The notes under the pieces were generated by a model, which was not told where the DNA came from, made no database searches, and worked only from the letters and a program-made list of their open reading frames with translations. Below, one piece after another: positions 43,171-52,141 of a stretch of 64,000 bases of DNA (position 1 is its first letter; the number at the start of each line of letters is the position of its first letter). Origin of the DNA: an uncultured Pseudomonadota bacterium (GTDB lineage Bacteria; Myxococcota_A; UBA796; CAJQPC01); the NCBI GenBank assembly GCA_913060515.1, contig CAJXRZ010000001.1:115478-179477 (forward strand), in the 5' to 3' direction. The translations under genes were made by a program, and so were the position numbers.

Positions 43171-44144
43171 TTGGGTAGTGCGTCCGGGGAGGCAAAAGGA
43201 TCAGTTTGGGCTCGAAAAGCCACGCTCAAGCCGGCTTGCCATGGGGCCAGAGTGCCCAGGGCCCGGTCTCCGAGCTGCAGGTCCGTTCGGGCCAGGTCCA
43301 CGCGCAGCTCCGCGGCAGGCTCCAAGCTGACGCGGCCGAGAGGCACCCGCCACCCCAGGAGCAGGCGCGCGCTGGGCAGGCTCTGTTGCAGCATCAGCGT
43401 GTCGTCCAAAGACCAGTTTCGGCGGCCGATTCCTGCGTGTAGACCGAAGGTGGCTCCCCACGCCGGAAGCACCCAAAAGCCGGCCAAGAGCGAGGCCTCG
43501 CCGGCGCGAACGCCCTCCACCAGGGGCAGGCGATTCGGCGCTGCCCAGAGCCCGGCCATGCCCACTTGGAGAACTGGAGATCCCCAGGCCAGGTCTGCGC
43601 TCAGGCCTGCGGAGAGCTCCATGTCGGGCCGCTGGACAAAGCTGGTGCCCACCCGGGCGCTGGCTTGGCGTTGGGGAGGCGGGCGCAAGGGGAGGAGGGC
43701 TGCTCGGGTGCTCAGGGAGGCCCCCTGTTTCGGGGGCAAGACCAGCGGAGGGGCGCTCAGGCGCCGTACGCTCAGGGTCTCTTGTGGCGCCTCGACCGGG
43801 GGCTTGGGCGCTGCGCGGGGTGGCACGGGTTCCGGTGTGGGCAGCTCCGGCAGTTGGAGGGCTGTGGTCGGCGCCAGCAGGCGCGCAGCCAGGGCCAAGG
43901 TGTCCTCGCGGTCGGCCGAGCTGATGGGGGCGGCCACTTCAACCCGGTGGGTGCGCCCGGAGCTGTCTACGACGATCAGGATCCACTGGCCCTCCCCTTC
44001 GATCAGGCGAGCGCGGGCGCCGGTGGTGGCTGCAGCGCGCTCAAAGCCGTGGAGCGCCATGGGGGCGGCCCAGAGCTTGGGGTCCTCCTCGGCTGGGAGC
44101 GCGAGGGGTGCTGCGCTGACCCAGGCCGAGAGAAGGAGGAGCAT
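43167..44144 (-). CDS. Probable outer-membrane beta-barrel protein of sigma/FecR operon
   Basis: A 325-residue exported protein. The signal MLLLLSAWVSAAPL is followed by a ~90-residue globular part, a Pro-rich linker (PELPTPEPVPPRAAPKPP), and a C-terminal ~190 residues of alternating hydrophobic strands (SAGLSADLAWGSPVLQVGMA, WQAGLSVAFRAQ) that look like an outer-membrane barrel of 8-12 strands. No TonB box or plug domain is seen. Located between a lipoprotein gene and the ECF sigma gene, it is a candidate signal receptor. Confidence 0.6.
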   Translation of the reverse strand: MLLLLSAWVSAAPLALPAEEDPKLWAAPMALHGFERAAATTGARARLIEGEGQWILIVVDSSGRTHRVEVAAPISSADREDTLALAARLLAPTTALQLPELPTPEPVPPRAAPKPPVEAPQETLSVRRLSAPPLVLPPKQGASLSTRAALLPLRPPPQRQASARVGTSFVQRPDMELSAGLSADLAWGSPVLQVGMAGLWAAPNRLPLVEGVRAGEASLLAGFWVLPAWGATFGLHAGIGRRNWSLDDTLMLQQSLPSARLLLGWRVPLGRVSLEPAAELRVDLARTDLQLGDRALGTLAPWQAGLSVAFRAQTDPFASPDALPK

Positions 44145-44147
44145 GGC

Positions 44148-45254
44148 CTAGTCGGTGAAGGTCTCAGCCGAGGCCAAGAACCAAGGCTGGGCGTAGATCA
44201 GCTCGTTCTCGATGCCCTGCTCCAAGGGAATCAAGCTGGAGTTGTCGCTCACTGCCCCGTCATCGTCTAGGTCGACGGCGACTGCGTAGCTCATCTCGAT
44301 CCAGTTGGGGTTGCTGGACCCAAGAACGGAGAGCTGTGTGCTGAAGGCGTAGGGCTGCCAGTCAGACTCCCAGTCCAGATCTGCAGCTTCGACTTGGCTG
44401 CGGAAAGACTCTTCGAATTCAGCGCTCATGGGCGTAAAGGCCAAGCCGAAGCTCTGACCACTCAACACGGCCGCGGGATTGCGGGCCTCGCCCCATGTCA
44501 GGGGGAAGCCGCTGCAGGTTCCGGTGCCTAGGTCACTGAAGCGCACCTCAAGGCTCTCGTAGGCCTCAACGTCGATGGCGGCGTCCCCTTGCACTTGGAT
44601 GCTTCCGGACCAGACACAGGTGTAGCGCTCATCGCCGCCCTCGAAGTACTCCTCCTCGTAGAAGGTGAACTGCGCATATGCAGGCTGGAAGTTGCCATCT
44701 ACATCTGCCCAGCGCACCAAGTTCTCGCCGTCCCAGGAAGCCAGAACCGTCAGGCCGATTCCGGCGGGCGCAAAGGTCACATCGGAGTCGGCGTCCGAGT
44801 CCGAGTCCGAGTCGGCGTCCGTGTCTGAATCGGCGTCGGAGTCCGAATCCGAATCACTGTCAGCGTCGGCGTCCGTATCGGAGTCCCCCTCGCTCTGGCT
44901 GCCAGTAGAGAAGCTGCTGACCACCTCCGAGCTCAGTACGCCCACCTCGGAGTCCAGCCCACTGCCCAAGGTCAGGACGAAGTCCGTGTTGGTGGCCAGA
45001 TCCTCGATGGGATCGATGAGCAGAACGGTGCTGCTGTCCTCGAACCAACGCAGGGCGGTGGGGACCGGTGTGCCGTCCGCAGTGCTCAGAGTCACTTGCC
45101 CGGTGCTGGGGTTGTCCAGACCGGCCGAGAAGATCACGCGCAGGTCGGCGTCCACCGGCACGTTGACCGCGCCGTGGCTCGGGTTGATGGTCAGGACGCT
45201 CAGGTAGTTCGCCGGCTCGATGGGCTCGGCGCAGGCCAAGAGCAAAAACAGCAT
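44148..45254 (-). CDS. Ig-like lipoprotein with Ser-Asp repeat linker, first gene of sigma-factor operon
   Basis: A 368-residue lipoprotein. MLFLLLAC is the entire signal. Residues ~15-115 form a SbsA-type Ig-like domain (NPSHGAVNVPVDADLRVIFS, DLATNTDFVLTLGS). A ~35-residue linker of SD and AD repeats follows, then a ~200-residue beta-rich domain with two cysteines. The SD linker recalls surface stalks. Three bases separate its stop from the beta-barrel candidate's ATG. It is divergent from the aminotransferase gene. Confidence 0.72.
   Translation of the reverse strand: MLFLLLACAEPIEPANYLSVLTINPSHGAVNVPVDADLRVIFSAGLDNPSTGQVTLSTADGTPVPTALRWFEDSSTVLLIDPIEDLATNTDFVLTLGSGLDSEVGVLSSEVVSSFSTGSQSEGDSDTDADADSDSDSDSDADSDTDADSDSDSDADSDVTFAPAGIGLTVLASWDGENLVRWADVDGNFQPAYAQFTFYEEEYFEGGDERYTCVWSGSIQVQGDAAIDVEAYESLEVRFSDLGTGTCSGFPLTWGEARNPAAVLSGQSFGLAFTPMSAEFEESFRSQVEAADLDWESDWQPYAFSTQLSVLGSSNPNWIEMSYAVAVDLDDDGAVSDNSSLIPLEQGIENELIYAQPWFLASAETFTD
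44781..44887 (-). repeat. 6-bp-unit repeat encoding Ser-Asp linker
   Basis: Repeated units of the GAGTCC/GAGTCG/GCGTCC type (plus-strand reading) encode the SD/AD linker. In-frame slippage could vary the stalk length. Confidence 0.7.
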
Positions 45255-45323
45255 GATGGGGCCTCAATTCAGTACCCCAATGATGCCATCCATCGGCGGG
45301 CTCTGCCGGTTAGCCATGTGCAC

Positions 45324-46478
45324 ATGAGCGTCACCCTTGGCAACCGCAGCCTCTTCCCACACCTCCAGCCCAAGGTGTACGCAAACCATGCCGCGGTCTC
45401 CCCGCCCTCCACGCGCGTGGTCGCGGCGGCCAACAAAGTGCTGCTGGAGTACGCCCAGACGGGCTTGGGCGCCATCTTCCCGTGGATGGAGCAGCGCGCG
45501 CACCTCAAGACTCAGCTAGGCCAGCTCTTGAACGTCGCCCCCGAGCGCCTGGCTCTGTCCAGCTCCACGAACCGGGCCCTTGCTGATCTGGCCCACTGTC
45601 TTCCGTGGCGCGAAGGGGATCGCATCCTCTGCTTTGAAGGAGAGTTCCCAGCCAACGTCACCCCTTGGCAACAGGCCGCGCCTCACTACGGCGCCACCTG
45701 CACCCTGCTGCCCCTGCTCCCAGATGCCCAGCTCCTGGAGCGCCTAGAGACGGAGCTGCGGGTTGGGGCCCGCTATGTCGCCGTCTCCGCCGTCCAGTTT
45801 CAGACCGGCCGGCGCATGCCTCTTGAGCAGATGGCCAGCCTCTGCCACCAACACGATGCGGAGCTCATCGTGGACGGCATCCAAGCGGTGGGCATCGTGC
45901 CCTTGGACTTGGCGAAGCTTGGGGTGGACTACCTGGCCGGCGGCGGTCACAAGTGGCTGATGGCCCTGGAAGGCTGCGGCTACCTCTATGTCGCGCCCGG
46001 CCGCAAGCTGGTGCCCAGAGTGGCAGGCTGGCTCTCGCACCAAGAGCCCGTCGGCTTCCTGATGGAGGGCGCAGGTCACCTGCGCTACGACCGGCCCATG
46101 CGCGATCAGCCCGATTTTCTGGAGCTGGGATCCACCAACGCCGTGGGCTTCGCGGCGCTTCAGGCAGGCTTGGAGCCGATCTTGGAGCTGGGCGTGCAGA
46201 GCATCTTTGAGCACGTTCAGAGCTGGAACAGCGCTCTGGAGGCCGGCCTAGTGGAGCGCGGCTTTGTCTCGGCACGGGACGCGAACAAGCCCTCTGGGAC
46301 CCTGTCTGTTCGACTGCCGGAGGAGCCGATCTTGGCCCTGGCCGCCGGCCTGGGGGCCGCCGGAATCTCGGCCTCCACCCCGGACGGTTGGCTGCGCTTC
46401 TCCCCCCACTGGCCCAACGCCCTAAGCGAGGTCAACGTGGTCCTGAGCGCCATCGACCAGCTCCGGAGCGCGCCGTGA
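45324..46478 (+). CDS. Class V PLP aminotransferase-like enzyme
   Basis: A 384-residue fold-type I PLP enzyme. The cofactor lysine is in AGGGHKWLMALEGCGYLYV. VDGIQAVGIVPLDL supplies the PLP-ring aspartate, and SSSTNRALADLAHCLPW lies in the phosphate-binding region. The pattern is close to the cysteine desulfurase/kynureninase/isopenicillin-N-epimerase group; no desulfurase cysteine loop is obvious. ATG 45324 is used; GTG two codons earlier is possible. The stop overlaps the plsY start (GTGA). Substrate unknown. Confidence 0.82.
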   Translation: MSVTLGNRSLFPHLQPKVYANHAAVSPPSTRVVAAANKVLLEYAQTGLGAIFPWMEQRAHLKTQLGQLLNVAPERLALSSSTNRALADLAHCLPWREGDRILCFEGEFPANVTPWQQAAPHYGATCTLLPLLPDAQLLERLETELRVGARYVAVSAVQFQTGRRMPLEQMASLCHQHDAELIVDGIQAVGIVPLDLAKLGVDYLAGGGHKWLMALEGCGYLYVAPGRKLVPRVAGWLSHQEPVGFLMEGAGHLRYDRPMRDQPDFLELGSTNAVGFAALQAGLEPILELGVQSIFEHVQSWNSALEAGLVERGFVSARDANKPSGTLSVRLPEEPILALAAGLGAAGISASTPDGWLRFSPHWPNALSEVNVVLSAIDQLRSAP

Positions 46479-47053
46479 TCTCCCTGGCCCTGGCCTTGGC
46501 CTTCGGCTTCCTCTTGGGCGGCGTGCCCTTTGGGCTGATCCTCGGCATGCTCTTCCGTGGGATCGATGTGCGCACCCAAGGCAGCGGAAACATCGGCGCC
46601 ACCAACGTGGCCCGGGTGATGGGCTGGGGCTTGGGCAGCGCGACGCTGCTCTTGGACGCCGCCAAGGGTGCGCTGCCCATGCTGTGGGTGGCCCATCACT
46701 TCGAGCAGCCCTGGATGCTGCCTGCAGCGGGGCTGGTCGCGGTCTTGGGCCACTGCTACTCGCCCTGGCTGGAGTTTCAGGGTGGCAAGGGCGTGGCCAC
46801 AGCGGCCGGCGTGATGCTGGTCGTCTCCCCAAAGGCCACTCTGCTCGCGCTGATCTGCTGGGGCGCCGCCTATGGCTTGACCCGCAAGAGCTCCATTGGC
46901 GCTCTGACGGCCATCGCTGCGATTCAGATCGGCCTGTGGATCTTCATGCCCGGCTGGTGGCTCTTTGGTCTCATGATCGCCGCCATCCTGCTCCTACGGC
47001 ACCGCGGCAACGTGCAGCGGCTGATCGACGGCACGGAGCTCAAGGTGCGCTGA
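46475..47053 (+). CDS. plsY: Glycerol-3-phosphate acyltransferase
   Basis: A 192-residue, multi-helix inner membrane enzyme that acylates glycerol 3-phosphate using acyl-phosphate. The family motifs are GSGNIGATNVAR, LLDAAKGALPM and FQGGKGVATAAGV, followed by KSSIGAL. GTG 46475 overlaps the aminotransferase stop and CGGAG lies upstream; the longer upstream frame is not credible. First committed step of phospholipid synthesis in most bacteria. Confidence 0.94.
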   Translation: MISLALALAFGFLLGGVPFGLILGMLFRGIDVRTQGSGNIGATNVARVMGWGLGSATLLLDAAKGALPMLWVAHHFEQPWMLPAAGLVAVLGHCYSPWLEFQGGKGVATAAGVMLVVSPKATLLALICWGAAYGLTRKSSIGALTAIAAIQIGLWIFMPGWWLFGLMIAAILLLRHRGNVQRLIDGTELKVR

Positions 47054-47157
47054 GACCGGGATCAGCAGGCTCCGGGACACCTCTGACCCCCTGTTGACCG
47101 CAAGCCTGTCACAATGCCCGCGTTCGGTGGCACACTGTCGGCCCCGCGGAGAACCAC

Positions 47158-49278
47158 ATGCTCATCGCCCTTGCCCTGATCGCCTGTACCAAAGACGACC
47201 CTGCCATCGACGACACCGGTCCCACCGACAGCGGGGGCCTGGATCAGTGCCAAGGGCCGCCGAACCTGACCACCTCGCCAGACGAGGACTGCTTCGGCTT
47301 TCCCGACGCGACGGACTGCGACTGTGACGGCTTTGCTGTGGCCGAGGACTGCGATGACCGCAACTCCTACACCTTCCCTGGCGCCGACGACATTCCCTAC
47401 AACGGAGTCGACGATGACTGCGCCGGCGACGGCGACTTGGTGGACTTTGACGCGGACGGCTTCGACTCCGTCCAAGTCGGCGGGGACGACTGCAACGACG
47501 CCAACAAGGACATCTTCCCGGGCGCCGAAGAGGTCTGCTACAACGGCATTGACGAGAACTGCGATGGTCTTGAGGACACCGACGACTGCGATGGGGACGG
47601 CTACCCCGGCATCGGCGCCGAGAAGACTGACTGCGATGATAGGGACCCTCTGCGCAACCCTGGGGTGGACGAGATCTGGTACGACGGCATCGACCAGAAC
47701 TGCACCGGTACCGCCTCGGACTACGACGCGGATCTGGACGGCGATGACAGCAGCACCGTGCCGGACAGCGACGGCGTCGTGGGCACCGACTGCGACGACG
47801 AGGACCCCCTCACCGCAGGCGGAAACCCCGAGCTGCTGGACAACGAGGACCGGGACTGCGACGGCTACGTAGACGTGCTGAACAGCCGCGATGCAGTAGC
47901 TTGGTGGTCGGGCACCGTAGGCGTGGAAGACGGCTTCTTGGGCTACTCCACCGCCGTGCTCGAGGACTACGATGGCGATGGCTACTTGAGCGTGGCCATC
48001 GGCGGCTTGGGACTGCCCACAGAGGGCAACGCCAACCCCGGTCGGGTCTACATCTTGGATGTGGGCGATGGCGGCGGAAAGCCCCATGAGATCGCGACGG
48101 CTTCCATCGATGGACTGCAGGGTGACTACCTGGGCTCTTCGATGGACAACGTCGGTGATCTGGACGGCGACGGCTACAGCGAGCTGCTCGTTGGAGCGCC
48201 TGTCGCCAACAGCGTGAGCTACCTCTTTGATGGCGCGACCATCGCGGCCGGCGGGGCCTTGGGCTCCGGAGACGCCGTGGCCGCTCTGACGGGCTCCGGT
48301 GTGTACACCGGCTTTGACGTGGTCGCGGTCGGCGACGTGGACGGCGACGGTGTCAACGACTTGGCAGCCTCTACCGCCTGGGCTGGCGCGACCTACGGCA
48401 GCAGCACCTACACGGTGGTCTACTCCGGGGCGGACGCGATGCTGGGCGGCAACCTGACCCCTGCGAGCGCCATCGCGGAGATCACCGGCGCCGGCAACGA
48501 CGGCGGCCACTCGCTGGGCGAGGTCGACCTGGACGGGGACGGCATCCCCGAGCTGCTCTTTCCGGACTACACCGCGACGGGCGGAAACGGTGCCCTGGCC
48601 GTGGCTTGGGGCGATGAGATGGAAGGCTTTGTCGGCGTGGTCGACGACATGGACTGGATTCGGGGTGCAAACCAGGACGAGATCGGCGTGACCACAGGGT
48701 GGTACGACGACATGGACGGCAACGGCTACCCCGAGCTCCTGGTGCGCGCTTACGGCGCGACAGGGAACGCAGCGACGGGCGGCGGTGGCCGGATCTACTT
48801 GGTGAACACCGACGAGATCAAGCGCGGCCAAGGCATCGATACCCGGGTGACGGACCAGGCCTTCGGCACCATCGAAGGCACCGTGGACTTCGGCCACATC
48901 CAGACGCCGGAGACCCAAGGCGACTTTGACGGGGACGGCGTCGATGACCTCTTCGTGATGCACGCGGGTGACCGCGCGGTCGTCAACCCGGCCTTTTTGG
49001 ATGGCGAGGCGGTTCGAGCCACGGGTTACATCCTGCAAGCCAGCGATGTGAGCGGCGGCGGCTCCATCTCCGCCGATCTGCGCGCCGGCGAACATGTCAT
49101 CGACGGCTGGAAGGACGACGAGCTCACCGGCTACTCCATGGAGATCGCGGACATCGACGGCGACGGCTTGGACGACTTCCTCTTGGGCAGTCCTGGAGCC
49201 AGCGGCTCCGGCGCGACCCGTGCAGGCAACGCCCATGTGTTGCTCAGCTACCTGGACGAGGACTACACCGGCCTGTGA
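47158..49278 (+). CDS. MopE-motif plus FG-GAP repeat lipoprotein
   Basis: A 706-residue lipoprotein with signal MLIALALIAC. Residues ~20-240 are Asp/Cys-rich with MopE-like units such as EEVCYNGIDENCDG, DIPYNGVDDDCAGD and EIWYDGIDQNCTG. Residues ~250-700 hold at least seven FG-GAP blades with calcium loops: DYDGDGYLSVAIGG, DLDGDGYSELLVGAP, DVDGDGVNDLAAS, DLDGDGIPELLFP, DMDGNGYPELLVRA, DFDGDGVDDLFVM and DIDGDGLDDFLLGSP. That fits an integrin-alpha-like propeller on the cell surface. Its stop overlaps the sfsA GTG. Confidence 0.85.
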   Translation: MLIALALIACTKDDPAIDDTGPTDSGGLDQCQGPPNLTTSPDEDCFGFPDATDCDCDGFAVAEDCDDRNSYTFPGADDIPYNGVDDDCAGDGDLVDFDADGFDSVQVGGDDCNDANKDIFPGAEEVCYNGIDENCDGLEDTDDCDGDGYPGIGAEKTDCDDRDPLRNPGVDEIWYDGIDQNCTGTASDYDADLDGDDSSTVPDSDGVVGTDCDDEDPLTAGGNPELLDNEDRDCDGYVDVLNSRDAVAWWSGTVGVEDGFLGYSTAVLEDYDGDGYLSVAIGGLGLPTEGNANPGRVYILDVGDGGGKPHEIATASIDGLQGDYLGSSMDNVGDLDGDGYSELLVGAPVANSVSYLFDGATIAAGGALGSGDAVAALTGSGVYTGFDVVAVGDVDGDGVNDLAASTAWAGATYGSSTYTVVYSGADAMLGGNLTPASAIAEITGAGNDGGHSLGEVDLDGDGIPELLFPDYTATGGNGALAVAWGDEMEGFVGVVDDMDWIRGANQDEIGVTTGWYDDMDGNGYPELLVRAYGATGNAATGGGGRIYLVNTDEIKRGQGIDTRVTDQAFGTIEGTVDFGHIQTPETQGDFDGDGVDDLFVMHAGDRAVVNPAFLDGEAVRATGYILQASDVSGGGSISADLRAGEHVIDGWKDDELTGYSMEIADIDGDGLDDFLLGSPGASGSGATRAGNAHVLLSYLDEDYTGL

Positions 49279-50042
49279 GCGAGCAAGCTCGAAGCGACGG
49301 TTCCGACCCAGATCTGCCGGGAGTCCTGCTCCCGGAGCTGACGCACGCGGTTCTTCTGCGGCGCTACAAGCGCTTCTTGGCCGATGTGCGACTGGACGAT
49401 GGGACCGAGGTCACTGCGCACTGTCCCAACCCGGGGCGCATGACCTCGTGCATGGAGCCGGGCTGGTCGGTGTGGCTCTCGCACCACCCCAGCCCCAAGC
49501 GCAAGCTCAAGTGGGGATGGGAGCTGTCCATCACCCCTCAAAACATCCCCATCCTGGTGAACACCCAGCGGCCCAACGCGGTGCTGGCCGACGCCCTAAG
49601 ACGGGGCTTGATTCCAGCGCTCGGCGGCTATGAGAGCGTGCGCACCGAGGTGCGCTACGGAGAGGAGCGCAGCCGCATCGACGCTCTGCTGGAGAACCCA
49701 GGACGCTGCTTTGTGGAGCTCAAGTCGGCCACGCTGCTCGTTGAGCCTGGCTTGGCCGCTTTCCCCGATGCGGTCAGTACCCGGGGGGCCAAGCACCTGC
49801 GAGAGCTGGCCCACATGGTGCAGAACGGGGACCGCTCGGTGCTCTTCTTCCTGATCTCCCGCGGCGATGCCCAGCGCATCCAGCCCGCCCGGGACGTGGA
49901 CCCCAAGTACGGCCTGGAGCTGGACAAGGCCCTGGCCGCCGGGGTGGAGGTCTTGGCCTACAGCATGGAGATCAGCGACCCTCGAGCGGGCCCCGTACGC
50001 TTGAGCTTGGGCCCCGAGCGCAGTTTTCGCGCCAACCCCTAG
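49275..50042 (+). CDS. sfsA: SfsA family nuclease
   Basis: A 255-residue protein. Recognised by HAVLLRRYKRFLADVRL, TAHCPNPGRMTSCM, RIDALLENPGRCFVELKSATL (in pieces) and FPDAVSTRGAKHLREL. The acidic and lysine residues in R-D..VE-K form a PD-(D/E)XK-like site. SfsA of E. coli was first linked to sugar fermentation and later described as a nuclease. The GTG start overlaps the preceding stop. The N-terminal ~18 residues are not conserved in type, so a later start is possible. Confidence 0.9.
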   Translation: MSEQARSDGSDPDLPGVLLPELTHAVLLRRYKRFLADVRLDDGTEVTAHCPNPGRMTSCMEPGWSVWLSHHPSPKRKLKWGWELSITPQNIPILVNTQRPNAVLADALRRGLIPALGGYESVRTEVRYGEERSRIDALLENPGRCFVELKSATLLVEPGLAAFPDAVSTRGAKHLRELAHMVQNGDRSVLFFLISRGDAQRIQPARDVDPKYGLELDKALAAGVEVLAYSMEISDPRAGPVRLSLGPERSFRANP

Positions 50043-50050
50043 GAGCCCCA

Positions 50051-51253
50051 ATGCTCTGGCTGCTGCTGGCCTGTGCCAAAGATGCCCCGGTGGACTCGGT
50101 GGTGCAGATCCCCGCCGACCTGAGCGCCCCTCCCTGGGTGCTGATCACCGGCCCCAACAGCGCCCTGCTGCGCTTTGAGACCCTGGACCAGGACCTTGAG
50201 CTGCCGGTTGAGGTGGTGCTCGGCGCGGCAGACCCCGTGACCCGGATTCCGGAGCGCTCCCGCCTGCAGACCGACTTCGCCTTTCCCCCGGTCGAGGCCA
50301 ACCCGGAGCTGATGTACCAAGATCTGCCCGGTCTGCGCGTGCTGCACGAGCTGGCGCTGGAAGAGCTGGTTCCCGGGGAGCCCGTCGCTTGGCGGGTAGA
50401 GCTGGGCGGCGGCGAGTTTGTGGAGGGCAGCTTCCGCATCCCGGCCCCCGGTCAGGACTTTGTGGCCATCTTCACGGGCGACACCATGTTCCCCAAGCTG
50501 AGTGAGGTGGTCGACGGCGCGGCGCCCTTCGCCCCGGATCTCTACATCCACGGCGGGGACCTGCAGTACCAGAGCAACCCCTTCGACACCTGGACTGGCC
50601 TGATGCACAGCATCGCGCCTCTGACCGCGCAGGCGCCCTTTCATCCTGCCGTGGGCAACCACGAGTACGAGGGCCAAGACGAGTTCGCGGTCATGTTCGA
50701 GCGCTTCTTTGAGGGAGCCGGTGACGCCAATCAGGGCACCGCTTTCCACGCCTTCAGCGCGGGAGGCGTGCGCTTCATCGCGCTCAACTCAGAGGGCGAG
50801 CATGGCCTCGGAGACGCCGAGAGTCCCCAGGTGCAGTGGCTCACCGAAGAGCTGATCGCCCACAGCACCGATCCCGTGGTGGTCTACTTCCACCGACCCA
50901 TCATCACCCTGGCCGAGCACGAGCCCAAGCTGGACATGCGCGCGGTGCTGCACCCGCTCTTTGAGGGCCACGGGGTGGACCTGGTGCTCACGGCCCACAA
51001 CCACAGCTACGAGCGCTTTGAGATGGATCAGGTGCCCTATGTGGTGGACGGGGGCGGCGGGGCCTTTCTGTACAGCGCCACCGTGCACGAGGAGGCCTAC
51101 CCCGAGGACTTGGCCCGGCGAGAGGCGGTGGACAAGAGCATGGGTTTTACGGTGCTGCGCTTTGGCTCCGAGGGAATCGACCTGGAGCGCTACGACATCG
51201 ACGGGGAGCAAGTAGACGCCGCGCTGCTGCCTTACCGTGAGCTGCCGGACTGA
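50051..51253 (+). CDS. Metallophosphoesterase lipoprotein
   Basis: A 400-residue lipoprotein; signal MLWLLLAC, with AGGAG five bases upstream of the ATG. The N-terminal ~130 residues are a fibronectin-like domain. The calcineurin-like domain follows with IFTGDTMF, IHGGDLQY, AVGNHEYEG, VYFHRPI and TAHNHSYERF. The first metal motif has GDT. It is similar in plan to the gene at 3053-4318 and probably hydrolyses a phosphoester outside the inner membrane. Nine bases after sfsA. Confidence 0.87.
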   Translation: MLWLLLACAKDAPVDSVVQIPADLSAPPWVLITGPNSALLRFETLDQDLELPVEVVLGAADPVTRIPERSRLQTDFAFPPVEANPELMYQDLPGLRVLHELALEELVPGEPVAWRVELGGGEFVEGSFRIPAPGQDFVAIFTGDTMFPKLSEVVDGAAPFAPDLYIHGGDLQYQSNPFDTWTGLMHSIAPLTAQAPFHPAVGNHEYEGQDEFAVMFERFFEGAGDANQGTAFHAFSAGGVRFIALNSEGEHGLGDAESPQVQWLTEELIAHSTDPVVVYFHRPIITLAEHEPKLDMRAVLHPLFEGHGVDLVLTAHNHSYERFEMDQVPYVVDGGGGAFLYSATVHEEAYPEDLARREAVDKSMGFTVLRFGSEGIDLERYDIDGEQVDAALLPYRELPD

Positions 51254-51343
51254 GTTGCCGACGGCGTGGAGGTGGGGATGAGGTGTCGCGGTCCGAGGGT
51301 GCTCGGCGTGCTAAAACGCAGCTTCGAATCTTGGAGTATCCCC

Positions 51344-52141
51344 ATGGAAGAGTCTTCCCCTACTAAGTCCCTGTTGGTCGGCCTGTCCGTGCTCAGTGGC
51401 TTCGCGCTGACCCCGACGATGGTCCAGGCGACCTCGATCACAACCACTGTCGGTGTTCCGCTGCTCACCACCGCGGGTGCGGTTGTAGGCGTGGTGCTCT
51501 TGGTGAAGTCCAAGGAGGAGCCTGAGGAAGAGGAGGAGGGCGACAAGACCGCCCGCTTGATGGATCTGGGCCTGATCAATGGGTACACCGAGCTGCCCAT
51601 GCAGTTCGAGCGCCTCATGAACAGCCCCGGCGCTTTCGCTCAGATGAACCAGGAGAGCGCCCAGGGTGTGGGGCCAATGACCGTCGCGCTTGCGCAGTCC
51701 ACCAACCTGAGCGAGCCGCAGGTCCAGGCGCTCTGGCAGAAGGCTCTGAGCCAGGTGGAGCTGCAGGGACAGGCCTCCGATGCGCGCATGGTGGTCAACG
51801 CCTTCGCCTCTGAGCTGGCTCCCGTGATGGAGATCTCGTCGGAGCTTCGCGCTGAGCGCGCTTGGAAGATGGCTCGGGAGCGTCAGGACCCTGGCTTCCC
51901 GGCCACCGCAGTCGAGCACCAGAACTTGGCCCTCTGGCTTGGCGTTCCTGTGGAGAGCGTCCTGGAGGCGAGCGAGCAGACCTTTGGCGACGTGGACAGT
52001 GCAGTGCGGGAGCAGATCTACGCGAACCCCAGCGCCACGCAGCACACCCTGGCTCAGCACATCGAGGCCAAGAGCGGCGCCCAGATCGACGCCCGCACCC
52101 AGGCCTTGGTCGCGCAGTACAACGCCCAGGCAGCGCTCTAA
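51344..52141 (+). CDS. Unknown membrane-anchored protein with alpha-helical domain
   Basis: A 265-residue protein. ATG 51344 has GGAG seven bases upstream. The N-terminus has two hydrophobic segments, LLVGLSVLSGFALTPTMV and LLTTAGAVVGVVLLV, followed by an acidic stretch (SKEEPEEEEEGDKT). The rest is helical (LSEPQVQALWQKALSQVEL, NLALWLGVPVESVLEASEQT). The hydrophobic part may be a signal plus an anchor. The stop abuts the GTG of the next gene, suggesting a partnership. Family not recognised. Confidence 0.65.
   Translation: MEESSPTKSLLVGLSVLSGFALTPTMVQATSITTTVGVPLLTTAGAVVGVVLLVKSKEEPEEEEEGDKTARLMDLGLINGYTELPMQFERLMNSPGAFAQMNQESAQGVGPMTVALAQSTNLSEPQVQALWQKALSQVELQGQASDARMVVNAFASELAPVMEISSELRAERAWKMARERQDPGFPATAVEHQNLALWLGVPVESVLEASEQTFGDVDSAVREQIYANPSATQHTLAQHIEAKSGAQIDARTQALVAQYNAQAAL

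Noticed and set aside
44781-44887. Regular repeats resembling a small CRISPR or VNTR array
   Set aside because: The units are six bases without spacers and translate to a Ser-Asp linker inside a clear gene.
47093-47120. TTGACC as a possible -35 element before the MopE/FG-GAP gene
   Set aside because: No acceptable -10 hexamer lies at a proper distance.
47062-49236. A 724-codon minus-strand frame opposite the FG-GAP lipoprotein gene
   Set aside because: The plus strand encodes regular FG-GAP blades and a signal sequence. The reverse frame is the complementary shadow of Asp codons, giving Val-rich low-complexity protein.
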